Assembly: GCA_020637515.1 (NCBI GenBank)
Contig: JACKKG010000001.1
Coordinates: forward strand, 1,394,501-1,458,500
Length of the DNA stretch: 64,000 bases
Origin: Rhodobacter sp.
GTDB lineage: Bacteria > Pseudomonadota > Alphaproteobacteria > Rhodobacterales > Rhodobacteraceae
Reading direction: 5' to 3'
The notes under the pieces were generated by a model. The model had not been told where the DNA came from, did no database searches, and saw only the letters and a program-made list of their open reading frames with translations. A program made the position numbers and the translations under genes. Positions 17,082 to 24,326 of the stretch are shown here, piece after piece; position 1 is the first letter of the stretch, and each line of letters begins with the position of its first letter.

Positions 17082-17783
17082 TCAACCCTCCGACAGGCGC
17101 GCCAGCAGGTCGGGCAGATCCGCCAGCGCGGAAATTCGCCGGTAGCGCGGATGCGTCGCGGGTTCCGGGGCCTGTTCCAGCGCCCATTCCAACCCGTGCG
17201 GCACAAAGACGCCCCAGGCCCCGGCCGCGATCGGGGCGACGACATCCGAGGCCATGGAATTCCCGGCCATCAGCGACCCGTCGGCCCCCGCACCATGGCG
17301 CGCGAAGATCTGCGCATAGGTTTCCGCGGTCTTGTGGCTGACGATCTCGACCGCGTCGAAGGCGTCGCCCAGCCCCGATTGCGCCAGCTTGCGTTCCTGG
17401 TCCAGCAGGTCCCCCTTGGTGATCAACACCAGTTTGTGCGATCCCGCCAGGGTTTCGATGGTGTCGGCCACGCCGGGCAGCAATTCGATGGGATGGGCCA
17501 GCATATCCTGCCCGGCGGCGATGATCTGGCCGATCACGTGACCCGGCACCTGGCCCTCGGTCACCTCGATCGCGGTTTCGATCATCGACAGCATGAAGCC
17601 CTTGATGCCAAAGCCGTAATGTCCCAGGTTCCGCCGCTCGGCGGCCAGCAGGCGGTCCGCCAGATGCGCGCGTTCGGCGTGCTCGGCCAGCAATTCGGCA
17701 AAGCGCGCCTGCGTCATGTGAAAGAACCGCTCGTTGTGCCAGAGCGTGTCGTCCGCATCGAGGCCGACGGTGGTGATGCGCAT
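17082..17783 (-). CDS. HAD-superfamily hydrolase
   Basis: 233 residues. Motif I is GLDADDTLW at residues 6-14 with the nucleophile Asp, motif [10 protein letters not shown] around residue 118-125, motif III lysine in SHKTAETY, and motif [15 protein letters not shown]. The helical cap lies between motifs I and II (C1 type). Presumed phosphatase; substrate unknown. ATG 17783 follows GCAGGACC. Divergent from clpS with an 86-base gap. Confidence 0.88.
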   Translation of the reverse strand: MRITTVGLDADDTLWHNERFFHMTQARFAELLAEHAERAHLADRLLAAERRNLGHYGFGIKGFMLSMIETAIEVTEGQVPGHVIGQIIAAGQDMLAHPIELLPGVADTIETLAGSHKLVLITKGDLLDQERKLAQSGLGDAFDAVEIVSHKTAETYAQIFARHGAGADGSLMAGNSMASDVVAPIAAGAWGVFVPHGLEWALEQAPEPATHPRYRRISALADLPDLLARLSEG

Positions 17784-17869
17784 GGTCCTGCCCCGCAAGG
17801 GTTTTCTTGAGCGTCCGGGACGTTATATACTGCGCTGAAACCGAATCTGTCACCCCGGGTCCTTTTTCC

Positions 17870-18211
17870 ATGGCAATCACACCGACGATGACGGACCGCA
17901 AGGACGGCCCTGGCAGCGGCGATCCTGGCCTTGCGGTCAAGACGCGCACCCGCACGCAGCGGCCGCCGATGTACAAGGTGCTGCTGCTGAACGACGATTA
18001 CACGCCGATGGAATTCGTCGTGCATGTGCTCGAGCGGTTCTTCGGCCTGAATCACGCGCAGGCGTTCGAGATCATGCTGACGGTTCACAAGAAGGGCCTC
18101 GCGGTGGTCGGCGTCTTCAGCTACGAGATTGCGGAAACCAAGGTGGCGCAGGTGATGGATTTTTCGCGCCGCCACCAGCACCCGCTGCAATGCACCCTGG
18201 AAAAGGAGTAG
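17870..18211 (+). CDS. clpS: ATP-dependent Clp protease adaptor ClpS
   Basis: 113 residues. The conserved core [20 protein letters not shown] (residues about 36-55) and the C-terminal [28 protein letters not shown] are typical ClpS. It binds the ClpA N-domain and delivers N-degron substrates. The N-terminal 30 residues are variable. No clear ribosome site precedes ATG 17870; a Met six codons later is an alternative, and a longer start further up overlaps the promoter region. The sequence TATACT at about 17825 might be its -10 box. Confidence 0.93.
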   Translation: MAITPTMTDRKDGPGSGDPGLAVKTRTRTQRPPMYKVLLLNDDYTPMEFVVHVLERFFGLNHAQAFEIMLTVHKKGLAVVGVFSYEIAETKVAQVMDFSRRHQHPLQCTLEKE

Positions 18212-18235
18212 GGCGCCCCGCGCCCGCCGAACCGC

Positions 18236-19297
18236 ATGTCCCTGACTGACCCGGCCCCGCGCGCCTTGCGGCTGGAGCTGGCCCTCGAGGCCGGTCTCAC
18301 GATGCCCGACACCGGCGCGATCGCCGTCTTCCATCCGCGCGCGGGGGAATTGCTGTCGCCGCTGCCGCACGCGCGTGTGGCGGTGGTCACGCCGCACGCG
18401 CCCGATCACGCCGCCTTTGCCGCGCAGGGCTATGCCTGCACGCAGGCGCCCCAGGGGCCCTATGCGGCGGTGCTGGTCTGCCTGCCGCGCGGCCGGGCCG
18501 AGGGGCGCGACCTGATCGCCCGGGCCGCCGCGCTGACGACGGGACCCGTGATCGTGGATGGCCAGAAGACCGACGGTGCGGATGCGATGCTGAAGGACCT
18601 GCGCGCCCGCGTGGACCTGTCCGAGGCGATCGCCAAGGGGCATGGCAAGATTGCCTGGTTCCCCTCGCCGGGCGCGGCGCTGGCCGACTGGTGCGCCGAA
18701 CCGGGCCAGGTCGAGGGTTGGCAAACGCTGCCCGGCACGTTCTCGGCCGACGGGATCGACCCGGCCTCGGGGTTGCTGGCGCAGGCGCTGCCGGCAGGGT
18801 TGAAGGGCGTGGTGGCGGACCTGGGCGCGGGCTGGGGCTATCTTGCGGGGCGTCTTCTGGACAAGGCGCCCGGGATCGCGGCGCTGCACCTGATCGAATC
18901 GGACGCGCGTGCGCTGGCCTGCGCCCGCCACAACGTCACCGACCCGCGCGCGGTCTTCCATTGGGCGGACGCGACGCAGCCGGTGCCGCGCCTGGTGCTG
19001 GATGCGGTCATCATGAACCCGCCCTTTCACACCGGCCGCGAGGCGCGCCCGCAACTGGGCGCGGCCTTCATCGCGGCGGCGGCGGCGATGCTGAAATCCT
19101 CTGGGCAGTTGTTCCTGGTGGCGAACCGGCATCTACCCTATGAGACCGCGCTGGCCGCCCATTTTCGTCGGCACGAGGAACTGCCCGGCCTGCCCGGGTT
19201 CAAGCTGTTCGTGGCCGAAGGCCCCCTGCGGGCCAAAGCCGCCGCCGCGCCTCGGGGCGGTTCCCGCGTCACCCACAGCAAAGGACGCCGCGCATGA
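18236..19297 (+). CDS. RsmC/RlmG-like rRNA (guanine-N2) methyltransferase
   Basis: 353 residues in two tandem methyltransferase-like halves, as in RsmC/RlmG: a degenerate N-terminal half and an active C-terminal half with VADLGAGWGYLAG near residues 199-211 and the catalytic NPPFH motif around 262-266, diagnostic of N-methylation of an exocyclic amine. Likely modifies a guanine of 16S or 23S rRNA. ATG 18236 lies 25 bases after clpS and the 3' end overlaps the SDR start by ATGA, so clpS, this gene and the SDR may be one transcript. Which nucleotide is modified cannot be read from sequence. Confidence 0.83.
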   Translation: MSLTDPAPRALRLELALEAGLTMPDTGAIAVFHPRAGELLSPLPHARVAVVTPHAPDHAAFAAQGYACTQAPQGPYAAVLVCLPRGRAEGRDLIARAAALTTGPVIVDGQKTDGADAMLKDLRARVDLSEAIAKGHGKIAWFPSPGAALADWCAEPGQVEGWQTLPGTFSADGIDPASGLLAQALPAGLKGVVADLGAGWGYLAGRLLDKAPGIAALHLIESDARALACARHNVTDPRAVFHWADATQPVPRLVLDAVIMNPPFHTGREARPQLGAAFIAAAAAMLKSSGQLFLVANRHLPYETALAAHFRRHEELPGLPGFKLFVAEGPLRAKAAAAPRGGSRVTHSKGRRA

Positions 19298-20100
19298 GCT
19301 TTTCCATCGCCGGCAAGACCGCCATCATCACCGGCGCCGCGACCGGAATCGGCCACGCCATCGCCCGGCATTTCGTGGACGAGGGGGCGAATGTGGTCTT
19401 TTGCGACCATAATGAGAAACGTCTGAAATCGGGCAGCGACGACCTGGTGGACCTGCCGAATTGCCGCCTGTTCGCCGGCGACCTGCGCGAGAAACTGGCG
19501 GTGGCGAACCTGTTGTCCACCGCGCTCGACGCCTTTGACCGGGTGGATATCCTGGTGAACGCGACGCGGATGTTTGCCGTGACCGACCCGCTGGACCCCT
19601 CGGATACCACGGTCGAACAACTGCTGGACCAGAACCTGACGGTCGCGCTGCGCACCAGTCAGGCCGTGGCGCGGCGCATGATCTTGCAGGCCGAACAGGC
19701 CGAGACGCGGGCGCACGAGGCCGGCGCCATCATCAACCTGTCGTCCATCGCGGCGCATCGAACGCAGCCCCAGTTGCTGGGTTTCTCGATCTCGAACGCG
19801 GCGCTGGAACAAATGACGCGCTCGCTGGCGGTGTCGCTGGCGCCGCACGCGATCCGGGTCAACGCGGTCGCGGTGGGCTCTGTCATGTCGGGCACCTTGC
19901 GCGACACGATCGCCGAGCACCCCGACTATCGCGAGGCCATTCTCGAGGGCACGCCGCTGGGCCGGATCGGCACGGCGTCCGAGGTGGCCGAACTGGTGCA
20001 GTTCCTGGCGTCCTCGGCGGCCGGCTTCATGACGGGGCAGATCGTCGGCCTGGACGGCGGGCGGCAGGTTCTGGACACGGTGCAGCGCCCGGCGCATTGA
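19294..20100 (+). CDS. Short-chain dehydrogenase/reductase-like protein lacking the catalytic Tyr and Lys
   Basis: 268 residues with the classical SDR frame: cofactor loop TGAATGIG at residues 12-19, acidic D38-like residue in VVFCDHNEKR, NATR in place of NNAG, catalytic Ser in INLSSIAA, and C-terminal FLASSAAGFMTGQIVGLDGG. At the catalytic YxxxK position the protein has F164-S-I-S-N168, so both the general acid Tyr and the Lys are missing. It may bind NAD(P) without classical catalysis, or use another mechanism. Coupled to the upstream methyltransferase by ATGA overlap. Confidence 0.86.
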   Translation: MSFSIAGKTAIITGAATGIGHAIARHFVDEGANVVFCDHNEKRLKSGSDDLVDLPNCRLFAGDLREKLAVANLLSTALDAFDRVDILVNATRMFAVTDPLDPSDTTVEQLLDQNLTVALRTSQAVARRMILQAEQAETRAHEAGAIINLSSIAAHRTQPQLLGFSISNAALEQMTRSLAVSLAPHAIRVNAVAVGSVMSGTLRDTIAEHPDYREAILEGTPLGRIGTASEVAELVQFLASSAAGFMTGQIVGLDGGRQVLDTVQRPAH

Positions 20101-20155
20101 GCCGACTGGACCGGCCCCCCGGACCGCGCTATGCGCAAGACAGGAGGATCCGCCG

Positions 20156-21676
20156 ATGCCCAATCCGCTGTATGACGCCCTGTTCGCCCCACTGATCGAA
20201 CGCCGGTCGGCGCTCGTGATCCTGCCTGACGGCACCGAGATTTCCGGCGACGCCTTTCACGCGATGTGCGCGCGCGTCGCGGGCGCGCTGGCCGCGCTGG
20301 GGCTTCAGCCCGGCGACCGCATGGCCGTCCAGGTCGAAAAAAGCGCCGATGCGCTGGCGCTCTATGGTGGCGCGGTCATGGCGGGGGTCGTGTTCCTGCC
20401 GCTGAACACCGCCTACACGCCGGACGAGGTCGCCTATTTCCTGTCCGATGCGGGCGCGAAACTCTTGCTGGCGGATAGCGCCAAGGCCGCCGCGCTGGCC
20501 CCCGTGGCCGACCGCTGCGGCGCCCGACTGATGGTGCTGAACGCCGATGGTCGCGGCAGCTTCGCCGACTTTTGCGCCACCGTCGAACCGATGCGCGCGC
20601 CCGCCGACCGGGCCGAGGGGGATCTGGCGGCGTTGCTCTATACCTCGGGCACGACCGGGCGCTCGAAGGGCGCGATGCTGAGCCAGAAGAACCTTCTGTC
20701 CAACGCCGAAGTGCTGACCCGGGCCTGGCGCTTTACCGCGCAGGACGTGCTGCTTCACGCGCTGCCGATCTTCCACACCCATGGGCTGTTCGTGGCCACC
20801 AACATCGTGCTGCTGGCCGGCGGCGCCATGATCTTGCTGCCAAAGCTGGATATCGACGCGCTGATCCGCTGGATGCCGCGCGCGACCTCGCTGATGGGGG
20901 TGCCGACCTTCTACACGCGGCTTCTGGACGATGCGCGCTTCACGCGCGATCTGGTGGCGCATATGCGGCTCTTCACCTCGGGCTCGGCGCCGCTGCTGGC
21001 GGAAACCCATGTGGCCTTTGAAGCGCGCACCGGGCACCGGATTCTCGAACGCTACGGCATGACGGAAACCAACATGAACACCTCGAACCCCTATGACGGC
21101 GAGCGCCGCGCCGGCACGGTCGGCTTTCCGCTGCCGGGGGTCGAGGTGAAGGTGACCGACCCCGAAACCGGCGCGACCCTGCCGCAGGGCGAGATCGGCA
21201 TTCTCGAGGTGCGCGGCGACAATGTCTTCATGGGCTATTGGCAGATGCCCGAGAAAACCGCCGCCGAACTGCGTGCGGACGGGTTCTTCATCACCGGCGA
21301 CCTGGGGCGGATCGACGACGACGGCTATGTCACCATCGTCGGCCGGCAAAAGGACCTGATCATCGCCGGCGGCTACAACATCTATCCCAAGGAAATCGAG
21401 CTGGAGCTGGACGAGGCCGAGGGCGTCAAGGAAAGCGCCGTGATCGGTGTGCCGCACCCCGACCTGGGCGAGGGGGTGCTGGGGGTGATCGTGCCGCTGC
21501 CCGGCGCCCGGCCTGATACCGCCGCGATCCTGGCGGACCTGGGCACCCGGCTGGCGCGGTTCAAGGTGCCGCGCGCGCTGGTCGTGCTGCCCGACCTGCC
21601 GCGCAACACGATGGGCAAGGTGCAGAAGAACCTGCTGCGCGACCAGTTCCGCGACTGGTTCACCTCCCGGGCCTGA
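20156..21676 (+). CDS. matB: Malonyl-CoA synthetase (malonate-CoA ligase, MatB-like)
   Basis: 506 residues, the size of MatB. Adenylate-forming motifs: P-loop YTSGTTGRSKGA at residues 162-173, HALPIFHTHGLFVATN, ERYGMTETNMNTSNPYDGERRAGTVG, TGDLGRIDDDGYVTIVGR and the C-terminal NTMGKVQKNLLR lysine. The ETNMNTSNPYDGERRAG block with its Arg is characteristic of malonate ligases (binding the second carboxylate). Makes malonyl-CoA from malonate, ATP and CoA. GGAGGA precedes ATG 20156. Stands alone, followed by repeat R2. A methylmalonate preference is possible. Confidence 0.88.
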   Translation: MPNPLYDALFAPLIERRSALVILPDGTEISGDAFHAMCARVAGALAALGLQPGDRMAVQVEKSADALALYGGAVMAGVVFLPLNTAYTPDEVAYFLSDAGAKLLLADSAKAAALAPVADRCGARLMVLNADGRGSFADFCATVEPMRAPADRAEGDLAALLYTSGTTGRSKGAMLSQKNLLSNAEVLTRAWRFTAQDVLLHALPIFHTHGLFVATNIVLLAGGAMILLPKLDIDALIRWMPRATSLMGVPTFYTRLLDDARFTRDLVAHMRLFTSGSAPLLAETHVAFEARTGHRILERYGMTETNMNTSNPYDGERRAGTVGFPLPGVEVKVTDPETGATLPQGEIGILEVRGDNVFMGYWQMPEKTAAELRADGFFITGDLGRIDDDGYVTIVGRQKDLIIAGGYNIYPKEIELELDEAEGVKESAVIGVPHPDLGEGVLGVIVPLPGARPDTAAILADLGTRLARFKVPRALVVLPDLPRNTMGKVQKNLLRDQFRDWFTSRA

Positions 21677-21690
21677 GCGCCCCTGGAAAC

Positions 21691-21749
21691 CGGGGCCAAG
21701 GGGGTTTTCCACCCCCTTGGAACCCCCGAGGATATTTCCGGCACAAAGA
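21691..21749 (+). repeat. Dispersed two-hairpin repeat, copy R2 (subfamily 1, one hairpin)
   Basis: Immediately 3' of matB. Only the second hairpin is present: CCAAGGGGGT (21696-21705) pairing with ACCCCCTTGG (21711-21720), then the tag GAGGATATTTCCGGCACAAA at 21728-21747, identical to R1. Confidence 0.85.
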
Positions 21750-21839
21750 AGGGGCGCGGCGCGGGGGCAGGGTTAACGCCGCATTTTCGCCATCTTGGCG
21801 GGGCAGGTTGCGGGTTCCCTTTGCTGATCGCGGTTCCGA

Positions 21840-22646
21840 ATGCGCCTGGTGTTGCTGCTGTTCCTTTTGTTCCCGTTCCAGGCCTTGGCCCAGGCGCTGG
21901 TCCAGGCCCAGGCCGATACGCGCCTGCATGCCCTGCAGACCGGCGACGCCAGCCGCGGCTGGGAGGCCGTCGGCCGGCTGAACATGCAAGGCGTCGGCTT
22001 TTGCACCGCGACGCTGATTGCCCCCGACCGCGTTCTGACCGCCGCGCATTGCCTGTTCGACCGCGCCACCGGGCAACAGATCGCGCCCGGGCGGTTGCAG
22101 TTCCTGGCCGGCTGGCGCACCGGACGGGCCGAGGCGATCCGTGGCGTGAGCCGGGTGGCGATCTGGCCCGAGTTCGACTTTGCGGTCGGCGCCGAAATGG
22201 CGAATGTGCCGCGCGACCTTGCGGTGCTGGAGCTGGACCAACCGGTGCGCAACCCCGCGATCCGACCCTTCGCGATCTCGGACGCGCCGGTGGAGACGGG
22301 CGATGCGGTCGCCGTGGTCAGCTATGCCCGCAACCGGGCCGAGGCGCCGTCGATCCAGGAGACGTGCCATGTTCTCGACCAGCGCCGCGACGGGGTCTCG
22401 GTCTTTTCGTGCGACATCGATTTCGGCTCGTCGGGTTCGCCGGTGTTCGCGGTTCGCGACGGCGCGTTGCGGGTGGTTTCGGTGATCTCGGCCCTGGCGC
22501 AGGGCGAGAGCCGCCCGATCTCGTTGGGAATGCGGCTGAGCGGGCGGATCGAAGCGCTGGAGCAGGCGCTGGATCAGGGGGTGTCGGGTGTGCTGTCGGG
22601 CCAGCCCCAGGGCGCGCGATCGAGCGCGCGCTTCCTGCGTCCCTGA
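21840..22646 (+). CDS. Secreted trypsin-like serine protease (S1 family)
   Basis: 268 residues. Signal peptide about residues 1-18 (RLVLLLFLLFPFQALA). Catalytic triad visible: His70 in LTAAHC, Asp126 in RDLAVLEL, Ser200 in DFGSSGSPVF. Cys55 and Cys71 would form the His-loop disulfide. Single domain, no PDZ. The C-terminal 40 residues are a Gly/Ser/Arg-rich extension. Exported to the periplasm or outside; substrate unknown. No good ribosome site before ATG 21840, but the signal peptide begins there. Confidence 0.87.
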   Translation: MRLVLLLFLLFPFQALAQALVQAQADTRLHALQTGDASRGWEAVGRLNMQGVGFCTATLIAPDRVLTAAHCLFDRATGQQIAPGRLQFLAGWRTGRAEAIRGVSRVAIWPEFDFAVGAEMANVPRDLAVLELDQPVRNPAIRPFAISDAPVETGDAVAVVSYARNRAEAPSIQETCHVLDQRRDGVSVFSCDIDFGSSGSPVFAVRDGALRVVSVISALAQGESRPISLGMRLSGRIEALEQALDQGVSGVLSGQPQGARSSARFLRP

Positions 22647-22649
22647 CCC

Positions 22650-22678
22650 CTTGAAAGCCCGAAACGGGCTTCCCACAT
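22650..22678 (+). promoter_or_regulatory. RpoH (sigma-32) type heat-shock promoter of hsp20, with an internal hairpin
   Basis: CTTGAAA at 22650-22656 and CCCACAT at 22672-22678 match the two RpoH boxes with 15 bases between TTGAAA and the -10 box. The spacer is a perfect inverted repeat: AAGCCCG (22655-22661) and CGGGCTT (22665-22671) around AAA. The hairpin might also end transcription of the protease gene, which stops 4 bases upstream. Confidence 0.75.
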
Positions 22679-22778
22679 CGGTTGGACCGGGCGCCCAGGA
22701 TGGGGTCCGGCGCTTCAACGCCCGGCCGGGCAGACCGGCGGGCAGACATCAGACATCGCTTGTCAAAGGATGACTCAC

Positions 22779-23237
22779 ATGCGTGCTTTCGACCCGACTC
22801 CGCTGTTCCGTGCCTCGGTTGGTTTCGACCGGATGGCCGACCTGATGGATCGTGTTCTGGCTGCCGAACCCGTGCAGCCCAGCTATCCGCCCTACAACAT
22901 CGAAAAGACCGACGAGAACACCTATCGCATCTCGTTGGCGGTCGCCGGCTTCAGCGCCGATGAACTGGCCGTCGATGTCAAAGAGAATTCGCTGGTGATC
23001 GCCGCCCGCAAGGCCGAGGACGAAGCCGGCCGCACCTTCCTGCATCGCGGGATCGCGACCCGCGCCTTCGAGCGCCGCTTTCACCTGGCTGACCATGTGC
23101 GCGTGACCGGCGCGACCCACGCCGACGGGATGCTGCACATCGACCTGGTGCGCGAGATCCCCGAGGCGCTGAAGCCGCGCCGCATCGAGATCGCGCGCGC
23201 CGAACCGTCGCGTCTGGTCGAGGCCTCGGCCGCCTGA
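22779..23237 (+). CDS. Hsp20/IbpA-type small heat-shock protein
   Basis: 152 residues. N-terminal FDPTPLFRASVGFDRMADLMDRV is typical of alphaproteobacterial IbpA-like proteins; the alpha-crystallin domain spans about residues 34-128 (YPPYNIEKTDENTYRISLAVAGF to the LHIDLVREIPEALKPRRIEI strand). A holdase chaperone that keeps unfolded proteins soluble. Start: two ATGs are in frame; AAAGGA abuts the first, so the second (22779) with eight-base spacing is preferred. Driven by the RpoH-type promoter upstream; the roughly 90-base leader contains a tandem CAGACAT repeat and could hide a thermosensor. Ends in a good terminator. Confidence 0.92.
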   Translation: MRAFDPTPLFRASVGFDRMADLMDRVLAAEPVQPSYPPYNIEKTDENTYRISLAVAGFSADELAVDVKENSLVIAARKAEDEAGRTFLHRGIATRAFERRFHLADHVRVTGATHADGMLHIDLVREIPEALKPRRIEIARAEPSRLVEASAA

Positions 23238-23267
23238 CGCCCCGGGATCACCCCGGCCCGGCATCGA

Positions 23268-23300
23268 GGGCGCGTCCTGCGGGGCGCGCCCTTTTCTTTT
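23268..23300 (+). terminator. Intrinsic terminator of hsp20
   Basis: GGGCGCG (23268-23274) pairs with CGCGCCC (23285-23291) around ten bases and is followed by TTTTCTTTT. Confidence 0.8.
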
Positions 23301-23345
23301 GCCGCGTCCCGTCGCACTGTCGGCCTGCGGCAAGGAGGGTCTGTC

Positions 23346-24245
23346 ATGCTGGCGTTCGAAACCTGGGACGTGTTCACCGAGTCGCCTTTTGCGGGCAATC
23401 CGCTTGCCATCGTGCGCGGCGCCGATGCGCTGAGCGTGGCGCAGATGCAGACCCTGGCGCGCGAATTCAACCTGTCGGAAACCTTGTTCGTGATGGCGCC
23501 GCGCGATCCGGCGCGGACCGCGCGCGTGCGGATCTTCTTTCCCACGGCCGAGATCCCCTTTGCCGGGCACCCGACACTGGGCTGTGCGATCGCGCTATCG
23601 GGTCTGGCCGCGCCCGGACCCGACGCCGAGGTGACTCTTGTGCTCGAGGAAGAAGCGGGACTGGTGCCCGTGTGCGTCCGTCGCCGTGCCAACCGGGTCG
23701 AGGGGACCTTTGCCGCCCCGGTCCTGCCCTTTGCCGCGCCGGGCCGGGCCGATCCCGCGCTGACCGCCGCCGCGCTGGGCGTCGCCACGCTGGGCACGGT
23801 CGGGCATCCGGCGCCGTCGCTCTGGCAGGGTGGTCCGGCGTTTCTTTATGTTCCGCTGCCCGATCTGGCGACACTGGCCGCCGCGGGCCCGGTCCAGCCG
23901 CACTGGTCGCGCCTCATGCATGAGGCCGGCGTGGACAGCGCGTGGTGCTACACCCGCACGGCGCAAGGTTACCGGGCGCGCATGTTCTCGCCCACCGCCG
24001 GCATCCCCGAGGACCCGGCCACGGGCTCGGCCAGCGCGATCTTCGCGGCCGAACTCATGGCGCGCGGGCTGCTGGGCGCCGGGGAAACGCGGATCGCCAT
24101 CGCCCAAGGCATCGAGATGGGCCGCCCCTCGACCATCGGACTGACGGCCGTGGTCGAGAACGGCGCCCTGGCGGCGGTTCGGGTCACGGGGTCGGCGGTG
24201 CCGATCGCACAGGGGCGGATCGCGGTGCCGCAGGTCGCGGGTTAA
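23346..24245 (+). CDS. PhzF-family isomerase/epimerase
   Basis: 299 residues, normal for PhzF. N-terminal FETWDVFTESPFAGNPLAIV, catalytic Glu45 in NLSETLFV, FAGHPTLG around residues 77-84, and C-terminal PEDPATGSASAIFAAEL. The fold is two diaminopimelate-epimerase-like halves. Members range from phenazine synthesis to unknown isomerases; none of the other phz genes are present, so phenazine synthesis is unlikely. AAGGAGG precedes ATG 23346. Convergent with ecm across repeat R3. Confidence 0.88.
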   Translation: MLAFETWDVFTESPFAGNPLAIVRGADALSVAQMQTLAREFNLSETLFVMAPRDPARTARVRIFFPTAEIPFAGHPTLGCAIALSGLAAPGPDAEVTLVLEEEAGLVPVCVRRRANRVEGTFAAPVLPFAAPGRADPALTAAALGVATLGTVGHPAPSLWQGGPAFLYVPLPDLATLAAAGPVQPHWSRLMHEAGVDSAWCYTRTAQGYRARMFSPTAGIPEDPATGSASAIFAAELMARGLLGAGETRIAIAQGIEMGRPSTIGLTAVVENGALAAVRVTGSAVPIAQGRIAVPQVAG

Positions 24246-24263
24246 CCGCGCGTTAACCCCCCT

Positions 24264-24326
24264 TCTTTGTGCCGGAAATATCCCGGGGGGTGAATTTGCG
24301 CAGCAAAGAGGGGGGCAGCGCCCCCC
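24264..24326 (-). repeat. Dispersed two-hairpin repeat, copy R3 (subfamily 1, inverted)
   Basis: Lies between convergent PhzF and ecm genes. The tag appears as its reverse complement, TCTTTGTGCCGGAAATATCC at 24264-24283; the hairpin GGGGGGC (24310-24316) / GCCCCCC (24320-24326) touches the ecm stop codon. The AAGGGGG hairpin of R1 is replaced by other sequence. Confidence 0.8.

Noticed and set aside
17806..17830. TTGAGC and TATACT before clpS as a promoter
   Set aside because: Only 13 bases separate them; other -35 choices match poorly, so no confident call.
23346..24245. Phenazine biosynthesis as the role of the PhzF protein
   Set aside because: No other phz genes are in the window; PhzF relatives are widespread outside phenazine producers.
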